A stretch of 64,000 nucleotides of DNA from NCBI GenBank assembly GCA_963621575.1, contig CAVFEH010000004.1, positions 73,076 through 137,075 on the forward strand. The letters are read 5' to 3'. Both the position numbers and the translations under genes were made by a program. Within the stretch, counting starts at the first letter, position 1; every line of letters starts with the position of its first letter. This document shows, piece by piece, positions 6,803-15,930 of the stretch. This DNA is from UBA1724 sp963621575 (GTDB lineage Bacteria; Verrucomicrobiota; Lentisphaeria; Oligosphaerales; Oligosphaeraceae). The notes beneath the pieces were generated by a model, which searched no databases, was not told where the DNA came from, and saw only the letters and a program-made list of their open reading frames with translations.

Positions 6803-8623
6803 ATGATCACCATCCATGATCTGAAAAATGCCGAGCTGAAGAGCTGGCTGCAGGGTTGGATTGACCTGTGCAAGCCCGCCATGGTTGAGTTCTGCGACGG
6901 CTCTCAGAAGCACTATGACACCCTCTGTGACCTGATGGTCAAGACCGGCACCTTCATCAAGATGAAGACCCCCGCCAACTCCTACCTGGCGCGGTCTGAC
7001 AAGAGCGATGTCGCGCGTGTCGAGGAGCGGACTTTCATCTGCGCCAAGGACGAGGCGAATGCCGGTGTGACGAACCACTGGAAGGACCCCGCCGAGATGA
7101 AGGCGGAGTTCCACAAGATTTTCGACGGCTGCATGGCCGGCCGCACCATGTACGTGATTCCCTTCTCCATGGGCAACCCCGAGTCCCCCCTGGCGAAGTA
7201 CGGCATCGAGATCACCGACTCCCCCTACGTGGTCGTGAACATGATGATCATGACCCGCGTGAGCCAGACCATCCTGGACCGCATTGACGCCGGCCGTGAG
7301 TTCATTCACGCCGTGCACTCCAACGGCGCCCCCCTGGCCGACGGCCAGGCGGATGTGCCGTGGCCCTGCGCGCCCGTCGAGAAGAAGTACATCACCCAGT
7401 TCCCCGACACCCGCGAGATCATCTCCTTCGGTTCCGGATACGGCGGCAACGCCCTGCTGGGCAAGAAGTGCTTCGCCCTGCGGATCGCCAGTGTGCTGGC
7501 CCGTGAGGAGGGCTGGATGGCCGAGCACATGCTGATCCTGAAGGTCACCAACCCCGAGGGACGCTCCAAGTTCATCACCGGCGCCTTCCCCAGCGCCTGC
7601 GGCAAGACCAACCTGGCCATGCTGACTCCCACCCTGCCCGGCTGGAAGGTCGAGACCGTGGGCGACGACATCGCCTGGATGCGCTTCAACGAGAAGGGCG
7701 AGCTCCGCGCCATCAACCCCGAGGCGGGTTTCTTCGGCGTGGCCCCCGGCACTTCCATGAAGTCCAACCCCAACGCCATGAAGACCATCAACGTCGGCAA
7801 CACCATCTTCACCAATGTGGCCCTCACCGAGGACTACGGCTACTGGTGGGAGGATGGCGACGTGAAGGATCCCGGCACCGTGGTTGACTGGCTGCGCCGT
7901 CCCTGGAACAAGGCCTGGAATCCCGCCGGCCCCGCCGCCCACAAGAACTCCCGCTTCACCACTCCCGCCAAGCAGTGCCCCGTCATTGCCCCCGAGTGGG
8001 AGAGCCCCGAGGGTGTCAAGATTGATGCCATCCTCTTCGGCGGACGCCGCAAGACCGTGGTGCCCCTGGTGAACGAGTCCCGCTCCTGGGAGCACGGCGT
8101 CTTCATGGGCGCAACCATGTCCTCCGAGATGACCGCGGCCACCCTGGGCGGCGCAGGACAGCTCCGCTTCGACCCCATGGCCATGCTGCCCTTCATCGGC
8201 TACAACGTCGCCGACTACCTCCAGCACTGGCTGGACATCGGCAAGTATCCCGGCGCCAAGCTGCCCAAGATCTACTACGTCAACTGGTTCCGCCGCGGCG
8301 AAGACGGCCATTTCCTGTGGCCCGGATACGGCGACAACAGCCGCGTGATCAAGTGGATCTTCGAGCGCTGCGACGGCAAGGCCGACGCCAAGGAGACCGA
8401 GATTGGCAACCTGCCCACCGACGACGCCATTGACATGACTGGCCTGGATGTGAGCGCCGAGGACAAGAAGACCCTGCTCTCCGTGGACAAGGAAGGTTGG
8501 AAGGCCACCCTGCCCCAGTTCGAGGAGTGGCTCAACAAGCTGGACAAGTACGCGCCCCAGGGCCATCCTCTGCCCGCCGAGATCCGCGCCCAGCTGGACG
8601 AGCTCAAGAAGCGCCTCGGCTAG
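6803..8623 (+). CDS. pckG: Phosphoenolpyruvate carboxykinase (GTP)
   Basis: 606 residues, the usual size for the GTP-dependent family. It interconverts oxaloacetate + GTP and PEP + CO2 + GDP at the cytosolic junction of the TCA cycle and gluconeogenesis. The start follows AGGAGGAG by about 8 nt. Seen: FPSACGKTN (262-270), the kinase-1 loop with the reactive Cys266 and Lys268 characteristic of the GTP enzyme; GDDIAWM, the kinase-2 motif; SGYGGNALLGKKC; and HWKDP near the N-terminus. Codon use is strongly biased to C in the third position, as in a highly expressed gene. It is monocistronic between a TATATT element and a C/T-rich gap. Confidence 0.96.
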   Translation: MITIHDLKNAELKSWLQGWIDLCKPAMVEFCDGSQKHYDTLCDLMVKTGTFIKMKTPANSYLARSDKSDVARVEERTFICAKDEANAGVTNHWKDPAEMKAEFHKIFDGCMAGRTMYVIPFSMGNPESPLAKYGIEITDSPYVVVNMMIMTRVSQTILDRIDAGREFIHAVHSNGAPLADGQADVPWPCAPVEKKYITQFPDTREIISFGSGYGGNALLGKKCFALRIASVLAREEGWMAEHMLILKVTNPEGRSKFITGAFPSACGKTNLAMLTPTLPGWKVETVGDDIAWMRFNEKGELRAINPEAGFFGVAPGTSMKSNPNAMKTINVGNTIFTNVALTEDYGYWWEDGDVKDPGTVVDWLRRPWNKAWNPAGPAAHKNSRFTTPAKQCPVIAPEWESPEGVKIDAILFGGRRKTVVPLVNESRSWEHGVFMGATMSSEMTAATLGGAGQLRFDPMAMLPFIGYNVADYLQHWLDIGKYPGAKLPKIYYVNWFRRGEDGHFLWPGYGDNSRVIKWIFERCDGKADAKETEIGNLPTDDAIDMTGLDVSAEDKKTLLSVDKEGWKATLPQFEEWLNKLDKYAPQGHPLPAEIRAQLDELKKRLG

Positions 8624-8646
8624 GCCTCGCCAGGCCCGCCGCGCTG

Positions 8647-8680
8647 CCCCTCCGGAGAGGAGGCAATCCCCTCCGGAGAG
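8647..8680. repeat. Two 13-bp direct repeats, each with a palindrome, 21 bp apart
   Basis: CCCCTCCGGAGAG occurs at 8647-8659 and 8668-8680. Each copy holds the palindrome CTCCGGAG. A 21-bp phase equals two helical turns, which would suit a DNA-binding dimer; equally it may only be a chance GC-rich repeat after pckG. Confidence 0.4.
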
Positions 8681-8835
8681 ACAGGCGCATCCCATACCGC
8701 CGGCCGGCCGGACGCGTTTTGCGTGTTCGCGCCGGCCGTCGCCGTTTTTCTGCCGGAAGCCCCGGAAGAGCAGGGCGCCGGCGTTCCCGCGTTTCCCTCC
8801 CCCTTTTCTCCTTTCACCCGTCACCCTTTTCCCTC

Positions 8836-9201
8836 ATGGCGTCATCCCTGGACTATCTGGAAGGCAAGAAGCTCTGCGTGGTCTTCGTGAAGGTGCTGGA
8901 GCCCTCCACGGGCCGGGTGCAGTGCCGTGCTTTGCGGGGGAGGGCGTCCATCAACCAGGGGCACCTGGATGTGATGACAGTCAAGGGCGCCATCTTCACC
9001 GTCCCCTCCTCCGCCTATCCCACGGTGGCGCAGAATGACGGCACGAAGCTCCTTGGGGACGCGGATTATTTCTGCCTGGTGAAGGTGGACCCCAACATAG
9101 ATCTGGAGCACGGCGGGCATGGCGCCTGCGGCCACGGGCCGGAGTGCCACTGCGGGCACCACCATGATGACGACGACGATATTTTCCCCGTAGTCTATTA
9201 G
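8836..9201 (+). CDS. Hypothetical protein with His/Cys/Asp-rich metal-binding-like tail
   Basis: 121 residues from the ATG after a long pyrimidine tract; no Shine-Dalgarno is visible. The first 90 residues form a soluble beta-rich-looking domain (KKLCVVFVKVLEP, DVMTVKGAIFTVPSSAYP, DYFCLVKVDP) that I do not recognise. The tail from about residue 92 has HGGHGACGHG, CHCGHHH and a DDDDD run, the sort of stretch that binds Ni, Zn or Cu in metallochaperones. It lies alone between pckG and hisD. Metal binding is inferred from composition only. Confidence 0.65.
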   Translation: MASSLDYLEGKKLCVVFVKVLEPSTGRVQCRALRGRASINQGHLDVMTVKGAIFTVPSSAYPTVAQNDGTKLLGDADYFCLVKVDPNIDLEHGGHGACGHGPECHCGHHHDDDDDIFPVVY

Positions 9202-9255
9202 GCCTTTCCGATCCCCCTTCCCGTTCGTCCCTTTTTCCATTTTCCCCACCTTCGT

Positions 9256-10542
9256 ATGGAATTCCTCCTTCGCGACACCCCCGATTTCTCTGCGCGCCTC
9301 CAGGCCATGCTTTCCCGCAAGGCCTTCTCCCCGGAAATCGAGGCCTCTGCGGCCGCGATGATCCAGGCGGTTCGCGAGGAGGGCGACCAGGCCCTCTGCC
9401 GCTTCGCCCTGCAGTATGACCACACCGGGCTGACACCGGAGCGCTTCCGGGTCGCCGAGGCGGAGATTGACGCCGCCTGCGCGAAGGTTCCCCGGGAGGA
9501 CCGCGACGCCATCGAGATGGCGGTGGCGCACATCCAGGACTTCTACAGCCACACCCTGCCGAAGGATTGGAGCTACTCCCCGCGTCCCGGCGTGGTGCTG
9601 GGCGAGCAGTTCCATCCCCTGGAGCGTGTGGGCTGCTATGTGCCTGGCGGCACGGCGCCGCTGGTGTCCACCGTCTGCCACACCGTGGCCATCGCCCGCG
9701 TGGCGGGCGTGAAGGAGATCCTGGTGTGCACGCCCCCCGGCGGCGAACGCGGAATCCATCCCGCGCTGCTGTATGCCTGCCGCGCCGCCGGCGCCACGGC
9801 CATCTATCGCCTGGGCGGCGTCTATGGCGTGGCGGCCATGGCGCTGGGGACCGCGACCATTCCCCAGGTGGAGAAGATCTGCGGCCCCGGAAATGCCTAT
9901 GTCACCGCCGCAAAACGCGCCCTCTATGGCACGGTCGCCTTGGATCTGGTGGCGGGACCCTCCGAGATCCTGGTGCTGGCGGACGGGCGGGCCAATCCGG
10001 TCTATCTGGCGGCGGATGTCCTCTCCCAGGCGGAGCACGGCTCCGGCCGGGAGCAGGCGGTGCTGGTCTCTCCCAGCCGCGCCATCCTGGAGGCCACTCG
10101 GGACGAGATCCTTCGGCAGGCCGCGCAGCTGAAGCGCCAGGAGTGCGTCCAGAAGGTCCTGGAGCACGGTGTCTTCCTGGTGGAGGCACGGGATCTGGAG
10201 GACGCCGCGGCCATCGCCAGCAGCTACGCCCCCGAGCACCTGGAGCTCCAGGTCGCCGACCCACAGGCGCTGGCCCCGAAGATCACCGCCGCCGGCGCCA
10301 TCTTCCTGGGCGACTACACTCCCGAGCCCGTGGGAGACTACGTGGCCGGACCCAGCCACGTGCTTCCCACCGGAGGCACCGCCCGGTTCTTCAACGGCCT
10401 CACCGGCGACGCCTTTTTCCGCCGCACAAGCCTGATTTCCTACGACCGGGAGGCGCTCCTCAGGGAACAGCCCGCCTTGGCGCGGCTCACCGCCGCCGAG
10501 GGACTGGACGCCCACGGACGCTCCGCCGCCATCCGGCAGTAG
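9256..10542 (+). CDS. hisD: Histidinol dehydrogenase
   Basis: 428 residues, the standard length. It catalyses the last two steps of histidine synthesis, oxidising L-histidinol to L-histidine with NAD+. Seen: YVPGGTAPLVST, ICGPGNAYVTAAKR, DLVAGPSEILVLAD, and the zinc ligands Gln258 and His261 (SQAEHGSG), Asp361 (EPVGDY) and His420 (DAHGRSAA). No other his gene is nearby, so the pathway is dispersed in this genome. The ATG has no Shine-Dalgarno; a C/T-rich leader of about 50 nt precedes it. Confidence 0.97.
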   Translation: MEFLLRDTPDFSARLQAMLSRKAFSPEIEASAAAMIQAVREEGDQALCRFALQYDHTGLTPERFRVAEAEIDAACAKVPREDRDAIEMAVAHIQDFYSHTLPKDWSYSPRPGVVLGEQFHPLERVGCYVPGGTAPLVSTVCHTVAIARVAGVKEILVCTPPGGERGIHPALLYACRAAGATAIYRLGGVYGVAAMALGTATIPQVEKICGPGNAYVTAAKRALYGTVALDLVAGPSEILVLADGRANPVYLAADVLSQAEHGSGREQAVLVSPSRAILEATRDEILRQAAQLKRQECVQKVLEHGVFLVEARDLEDAAAIASSYAPEHLELQVADPQALAPKITAAGAIFLGDYTPEPVGDYVAGPSHVLPTGGTARFFNGLTGDAFFRRTSLISYDREALLREQPALARLTAAEGLDAHGRSAAIRQ

Positions 10543-10602
10543 CCGCGCAGCGACTCCCCGAAAACCTTTTCCGAAGAATTCCAAATCCCATCCCCTCCCG
10601 CC

Positions 10603-12387
10603 ATGCACTTCGCCTTTCAAGATGACCTGCGCTCCTTCCTGGAGAAGGAGCTGAACGCCGCCGTCCCGGAGCTCTCCGCGGACTTGTGCCCCGAAGGCTT
10701 TGACGGGGACGTGACCGTCTCCTGCTTCTCTCTGGCGAAGGCGCTGCACTCCAATCCCATGGCGCTGGCGGCCAAGGCCGGCGAATTCCTGTCGGCGCAT
10801 CCCGATGTGGAGAAGTGCCAGGTCGCCAAGGCCTTCCTGAACCTGACCCTGAAGCCCGGTGCCCTCATGCGGGACACCGTGGCCGCCGGCATCCTGTCCC
10901 AGGAAGTGCTTCCCGCCGGGGAACGCCGGAAGATCCTGATCGAATTCAGCGCCCCCAACACCAACAAGCCCCAGCACCTGGGGCACGTCCGCAACAACGC
11001 CATCGGCATGTCCACCGCCGCCATCCTGAAGCGCGCGGGGCACCAGGTGACCCAGGTGAATCTGGTGAACGACCGCGGCATCCACATCTGCAAGTCCATG
11101 CTGGCCTACCAGCGTTTTGGCGGGGGATGCACTCCGGAGAGCGTGGGCAAGAAGGGCGATCACCTGGTGGGCGACTTCTATGTGCGCTACAACCAGGAGC
11201 TCAACCGGCAGATTGCGGAGTTGAAGGCCGCCCACCCGGAGCTGGCGAATGAGGAGAGCGAGGCGCTGTTCCTGAAGACCGAGATTGGTCAGTCCACGGC
11301 GAAGATGCTCCAGCAGTGGGAGGCGGCGGATCCGGAGGTCCGCGCCCTGTGGGAGAAGATGAACGGATGGGTCTTCCAGGGCTTCGCCGAGACCTACCGC
11401 CGCATGGGCATCCACTTCGACAAGCTCTATCTGGAGAGCCAGACCTACAAGCTGGGAAAGGACATCATTCTCCAGGGACTGGAGAAGGGCGTCTTCGAAA
11501 GGCGCGCCGACGGCGCCGTCATCATGGACTTCCACGACCCCGCCCTGGGCACCAAGGTGGTCCTTCGCAGCGATGGCACCAGCGTCTACATTACCCAGGA
11601 TATCGGCACCACCCTGCTGAAACAGCGGGATTTCGGACCCGACCAGCAGATCTGGGTGGTGGGGGACGAGCAGATCTACCACTTCAAGGTCCTCTTCACA
11701 ATCCTCAAGGCGCTGGGGTATCCCTGGGCGGACCGCCTGACCCACATGGCCTACGGCATGGTGAACCTCCCCTCCGGGAAAATGAAGTCCCGCGAGGGGA
11801 CCGTGGTGGACGCCGACGACCTTTTTGACGAGATGGCGTCCCTGGCGCGCCAGGCCACCCTGGAGCGCGTGCCCGAGGGCCAGCAGCCCCCCGCGGACCT
11901 GGAGGAACGCGCCGCCGTCATCAGCATGGCCGCCCTGAAGTTCATGCTCCTGAAGGTGAATCCCCGCACCACCATCACCTTCGATCCCAATGCCGCCATC
12001 AAGTTCGAGGGGGACACGGGCCCCTACGTCCTCTACGCCTACGCCCGGCTCTCCTCCATGCTGCGCCAGCCCGGTGTCGCCGAGCTGGTGGGGAAGGCTC
12101 CCCGCTGGGAGGTCCTCTGCGAGCCAGCCGAGCGCCGTCTTGCGCTGCGTTGCTCCAAGTATCCCGAGGCGTTGGCGAAGGCCGCCCGGGAGCTGGATTC
12201 CTCCGCCCTGGCCGCATACCTCCTGGATTTGGCGAAGGACTTCAGCGTCTTCTACAACCGCTGCCCCGTGAAGAACGCCCAGGACGCCGAGGTGAAGACC
12301 GCCCGCGTGGCCCTTTGCGGAATCGTCCGCGACATCATCGGGGACGGACTCCACACCCTCACCATCCAGACCCTGGAGAGCATGTAG
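10603..12387 (+). CDS. argS: Arginyl-tRNA synthetase
   Basis: 594 residues, typical class I ArgRS. It attaches arginine to tRNA-Arg. Domains in order: N-terminal tRNA-recognition (Add-1) domain to about residue 90; catalytic Rossmann domain with the HIGH-type motif HLGH (125-128) and the KMSKS-type loop KMKSR (393-397); C-terminal anticodon-binding helical domain with PYVLYAYARLSSMLR and KDFSVFYNRCPV. The start is the first ATG after a pyrimidine-rich stretch without a Shine-Dalgarno. It lies 60 bases after hisD on the same strand, with no terminator seen. Confidence 0.96.
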   Translation: MHFAFQDDLRSFLEKELNAAVPELSADLCPEGFDGDVTVSCFSLAKALHSNPMALAAKAGEFLSAHPDVEKCQVAKAFLNLTLKPGALMRDTVAAGILSQEVLPAGERRKILIEFSAPNTNKPQHLGHVRNNAIGMSTAAILKRAGHQVTQVNLVNDRGIHICKSMLAYQRFGGGCTPESVGKKGDHLVGDFYVRYNQELNRQIAELKAAHPELANEESEALFLKTEIGQSTAKMLQQWEAADPEVRALWEKMNGWVFQGFAETYRRMGIHFDKLYLESQTYKLGKDIILQGLEKGVFERRADGAVIMDFHDPALGTKVVLRSDGTSVYITQDIGTTLLKQRDFGPDQQIWVVGDEQIYHFKVLFTILKALGYPWADRLTHMAYGMVNLPSGKMKSREGTVVDADDLFDEMASLARQATLERVPEGQQPPADLEERAAVISMAALKFMLLKVNPRTTITFDPNAAIKFEGDTGPYVLYAYARLSSMLRQPGVAELVGKAPRWEVLCEPAERRLALRCSKYPEALAKAARELDSSALAAYLLDLAKDFSVFYNRCPVKNAQDAEVKTARVALCGIVRDIIGDGLHTLTIQTLESM

Positions 12388-12461
12388 GGCCGCTCCCTTC
12401 CTCCCTGTCTTCAACGGAATCTCCTCCACTGCCTTCCGCAAGCCTCTCCAGCCGTAGCGAC

Positions 12462-14795
12462 ATGGTCCAAAAGCCCTACATCCTGCAATATTTCACACCC
12501 GCGCCCCAGAGCGAGGTCCGCACCCGCCCCGACGTGATCCAAAACGCCGACGGCACCCTGGATCTGGTGGACTCCATTGGCAACAAGGAATACGGCTGGG
12601 AGCAGTATGCGCTGCCCCTGGGGTGCGGCTGGTTCGGCGCGAAGATCTTCGGCGGCGTGCCCGTCGAGCGCATCCAGATCACGGACAACTCCCTGGCGAA
12701 TCCCTACCCCGAGGGCATCAACAGCTTCGCCGAGATCTACCTGGCCTTCGAGCACCAGGGCGAGGTGAAGGACTATGTCCGGACGCTCTGCCTCAATGAC
12801 GCCCTCGCCACCGTGGATTACACCGTCGACGGCGTGCACTTCCGCCGGGAGCTCTTCACCTCCTATCCTGACCGGGTGATGGTGCTGCGCCTGGCCTCCG
12901 ATGTCCCCGGCGCCTTGTCTTTCCGTCTGCTGCCCCGGATTCCCTTCTGCAAGGATTTCGGCTCCATTCCCGGAGATGGAAGAGGCAAGGATGGCCGCGT
13001 GGCGGTCGCCGACGACCGCGTGGTCATGGGCGGGCGGATGCACTTCTACGACATCGCATACGAGGGACAGCTCCGCTGGCAGCTCAAGGACGGCACGGCC
13101 CGCGCGGAGGGCGACGCCGTGGAGTTCCGGGGTGTCACGGAGGCGGTTCTCTACTTCACCTGCGCCACCAACTACCGCTGCGAATCCCGGGTCTTCCTGG
13201 AGGAGGACCCCAAGAAGAAGCTGGCGCCCTATCCCCATCCCCACGAGACCGTGGAGACCATCCTGGCGGACGCCCTGGCGAAGGGGCGCGGGGAGCTCTG
13301 GCAGCGCCATCTGGCGGACTACCACGCCCTCTTCTGCGCCGCCAATGTGGATTTTGGCGGCGTGCGTCCGGAGGCGCTCTCTACGGAGGAGCTGCTCCAG
13401 GAGCACCGCCAGGGGCGGTCCTCCCGCTATCTGGAGGAGCTCTACTTCCAGTTCGGACGGTATCTGCTCATCTGCTCCTCCCGCAAGGGGACCCTCCCCT
13501 GCAACCTCCAGGGCATCTGGAGCGTCTACGACGTGAGCCCCTGGTCCGCCGGCTACTGGCACAACATCAATGTCCAGATGAACTACTGGCCGGTCTTCTC
13601 CACCAATCTGGCGCCCCTCTTCGACTCCTACGCAGACTACCACTACGCCTACCTGCCCTCCGCCCGGCGGCACGCCGTGGAGTCCCTGGCGGGCATGCGT
13701 CCCGGACAGACCTTCGCGGAGCCCGGGTGGTGCATTGGCACGGGTGCCTGGCCCTATTGCGTGGAGTCCTACCTGGGCGGTGCCGGCGGCGCACCCCAGC
13801 CCCACTCCGGCCCCGGAACCGGCGGGCTCACCGCGAAGCTCTTCTGGGAATACTACGATTTCACCCGGGATCCCGAGGTCCTGAAGAAGGTCTACCCCAG
13901 CCTGCTGGGAATGTCCCATTTCCTGCGCAACAGCCTGGTCCACCAGGACGGCGCCTGGCTCTCCGATCCCTCCGCCTCCCCCGAGCAGTGGGATGAGCGC
14001 GTCACCCTGGACCCCCCCATCAACGGATGGCTCATCCACCCCTACATCAACACCGTGGGCTGCGCCTTCGACCAGCAGATGGCCTACGAGATCTTCCACG
14101 ACACCCTCAAGGCCGCCGAGGCCCTGGGACTCCCCGAAGACGATTTCCTGAAGGAGCTCCGGGAGATCCTCCCCCACCTGGATCCCGTCCTGGTGGGCGA
14201 TTCCGGGCAGGTGAAGGAATACCGCGAGGAACACCAGTATGGCGAGCTGGGCGAATTCCACCACCGGCACATCTCCCAGCTCATCGGACTGGTCCCCGGG
14301 ACCGTCATCAACGAGACCACGCCCGGCTGGATGGATGCGGCGAAGGTCTCCCTCACCAAGCGCGGCGACCAGTCCACGGGCTGGGCCATGGCGCACCGCC
14401 TCAATGCCTGGGCGCGACTCCTGGACGGCCCCCACGCCTACAAGATGCTCTCCCTCCTCCTCTCCGTCGGCACCCTCCCCAATCTCTGGGATACGCATCC
14501 GCCCTTCCAGATCGACGGAAATCTCGGCGGCACCGCCGGCGTCGCCGAGATGCTCCTGCAGTCCCACGCCGGACTCATCCACGTGCTCCCCGCACTGCCT
14601 CCCGAGTGGAAGGACGGCGCGTTCCAGGGACTCTGCGCCCGCGGCGCCATGGAGCTGGACGCACAGTGGAAGGACGGCATTCTCGTTTCCCTCGTCATCC
14701 ACGCCAAGAAGGAGGCCCGTGCCACCATCAAGGGAAAGGGCCTCCCCACGCAAAAGCTGGAGCTCAAGGCCGGCGAGACCCGAACGCTCCTTTAG
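12462..14795 (+). CDS. Glycoside hydrolase family 95 (alpha-L-fucosidase-like)
   Basis: 777 residues. GH95 enzymes remove terminal alpha-1,2-fucose (some act on galactose) with inversion. Seen: WEQYALPLGCGWFGAKIFGG and ERIQITDNSL in the N-terminal beta domain; HNINVQMNYW in the (alpha/alpha)6 domain, with Asn368-x-Asn370 matching the pair that activates water in the Bifidobacterium enzyme; SPEQ with Glu508 as possible acid; and LWDTHPPFQIDGN with Asp685. No signal peptide follows the chosen ATG, so the enzyme should act in the cytoplasm on imported oligosaccharides, unlike many secreted GH95s. A long frame continues upstream over argS but is a shadow. A lipoprotein with a carbohydrate-binding fold follows. 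Confidence 0.88.
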   Translation: MVQKPYILQYFTPAPQSEVRTRPDVIQNADGTLDLVDSIGNKEYGWEQYALPLGCGWFGAKIFGGVPVERIQITDNSLANPYPEGINSFAEIYLAFEHQGEVKDYVRTLCLNDALATVDYTVDGVHFRRELFTSYPDRVMVLRLASDVPGALSFRLLPRIPFCKDFGSIPGDGRGKDGRVAVADDRVVMGGRMHFYDIAYEGQLRWQLKDGTARAEGDAVEFRGVTEAVLYFTCATNYRCESRVFLEEDPKKKLAPYPHPHETVETILADALAKGRGELWQRHLADYHALFCAANVDFGGVRPEALSTEELLQEHRQGRSSRYLEELYFQFGRYLLICSSRKGTLPCNLQGIWSVYDVSPWSAGYWHNINVQMNYWPVFSTNLAPLFDSYADYHYAYLPSARRHAVESLAGMRPGQTFAEPGWCIGTGAWPYCVESYLGGAGGAPQPHSGPGTGGLTAKLFWEYYDFTRDPEVLKKVYPSLLGMSHFLRNSLVHQDGAWLSDPSASPEQWDERVTLDPPINGWLIHPYINTVGCAFDQQMAYEIFHDTLKAAEALGLPEDDFLKELREILPHLDPVLVGDSGQVKEYREEHQYGELGEFHHRHISQLIGLVPGTVINETTPGWMDAAKVSLTKRGDQSTGWAMAHRLNAWARLLDGPHAYKMLSLLLSVGTLPNLWDTHPPFQIDGNLGGTAGVAEMLLQSHAGLIHVLPALPPEWKDGAFQGLCARGAMELDAQWKDGILVSLVIHAKKEARATIKGKGLPTQKLELKAGETRTLL

Positions 14796-14823
14796 TCCTC
14801 AACCTTTTCATCCTTACAGCATT

Positions 14824-15627
14824 ATGACTTTCTTCCGCGCGTTGTGTCTGGCGGGCGTCGTCGCCCTGGCGTTGCCCTTTGGTGTTGGCTGCCGCACTGT
14901 AGCCTCTGAAGAGCATGGGAATCCCGGTCCCGTGGTGGCGAAATACGCGCCGGGGCTGGTGGTGGATGCGGAGCAGACGGATGCCCGCTGGGCGGAGGCG
15001 CCGGTCTACGAGCTGGAGCGCTTTGCCCCCGGCGGCGGGCGTGGTCCCCTCACCGAGAAGGCGATGCTGTCCGAGCCCAATCCCCTGAAGATCACCGCGC
15101 GGGTCCTCTACGACGACGAGAATCTCTACGTGGGATGCAAGGTCGTCAACGACGACGTCATGGCTCTGCGGGACCAGGACCAGTACCCCCACTTCCTGGC
15201 CGGCGATGTCTTCGAACTCTTCCTGAAGCCCGTGGAGTCCAATGTCTACTTCGAACTCTACTCAACGCCCGCCGCCCGCCGCACGACTTACGTCTTCCCG
15301 AGCCGCTCCTTGACCGGATTCGGACTCGATGGACTGGAACTCCAGCCGTTCCGGCCGGAGGTGAAGGCCGTCGCCTCCGTGGACGGCACCCTCAACGACC
15401 CCTCCGACCGGGACCGCGGCTGGCAGGCTGTCCTCATCATCCCCCGCGCATTCCTGGAGCGCGAATCCGGAGTCCCCATGGACAAGGACCACGCCTGGAC
15501 CATCAATTTCGCCGGATACTTCTATTCCCGCCATCGCTCCTACAACGACTTCGCCGCCTTCCCCAAACCCCCGGTCCTCGATTTCCACGCCTACGAATAT
15601 TGGGCGGAAATCAAACTCACGGAGTAG
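14824..15627 (+). CDS. Lipoprotein with CBM9-like (carbohydrate-binding) domain
   Basis: 267 residues. The N-terminus is a type II signal peptide with lipobox FGVGC (Cys near residue 23). The rest resembles the CBM9-like domain found on xylanases and in stand-alone surface proteins: a DARWAEAPVYEL start, VLYDDENLYVGCKV, FELFLKPVESNVYFELYSTP, and a C-terminal WTINFAGYFYSR then YEYWAEIKLTE. Such domains bind sugar reducing ends, but binding residues cannot be checked here. The gene starts 28 bases after the GH95 stop, so a shared transcript and a shared glycan target are likely (inference). Confidence 0.72.
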   Translation: MTFFRALCLAGVVALALPFGVGCRTVASEEHGNPGPVVAKYAPGLVVDAEQTDARWAEAPVYELERFAPGGGRGPLTEKAMLSEPNPLKITARVLYDDENLYVGCKVVNDDVMALRDQDQYPHFLAGDVFELFLKPVESNVYFELYSTPAARRTTYVFPSRSLTGFGLDGLELQPFRPEVKAVASVDGTLNDPSDRDRGWQAVLIIPRAFLERESGVPMDKDHAWTINFAGYFYSRHRSYNDFAAFPKPPVLDFHAYEYWAEIKLTE

Positions 15628-15930
15628 GGGCTTCCCGCAGGGCGCGGGATGCCTCCGGTTGGCCGCGTCAATGGTCTGAGAGCGGCAAGCCACATCGGCA
15701 TCTGCGCGCTCTTCCGCCGCCATTGGGCGGTGGTGTGGTTTCCGCCTTCCACCCGTGGACCGCTTGGGGGGGGCCGCAGGCGGCAAGGCCCGTTTCGTCT
15801 TTTTGGCAATCCCCCCGCCGTATGTTTTTGGGGGTGGCGGGGGGGGGATTATATTAGGGCCTCTTCCGTCTCGCGCGTGTGCGGGAGAGAGGAATCGAGC
15901 GCATCCCCACCCTTAGGAAACGAGCCATTT
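15628..15930. promoter_or_regulatory. Upstream region of purM with TATATT element
   Basis: A 303-base gap with no credible gene. It holds a 5-bp hairpin CCCGC/GCGGG just after the preceding stop (15634-15648), long G tracts, and TATATT at 15850-15855, 75 nt before purM. A weak -35-like TTTTGG lies 18 nt upstream of it. No PurR-like operator or purine riboswitch core is visible. Confidence 0.4.

Noticed and set aside
5609..8824. Very long open frame on the minus strand (over 1000 codons) opposite the second hydrolase and pckG
   Set aside because: It mirrors the strong third-position GC bias of pckG; the translation is Gly/Leu/His-rich without any family motif. Similar mirror frames opposite hisD-argS, GH95, secDF and the acyl-ligase gene were rejected for the same reason.
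8842..12441. 1199-codon minus-strand frame opposite hisD and argS
   Set aside because: Both plus-strand genes are certain from catalytic motifs; the antisense frame has no motif or ribosome site.
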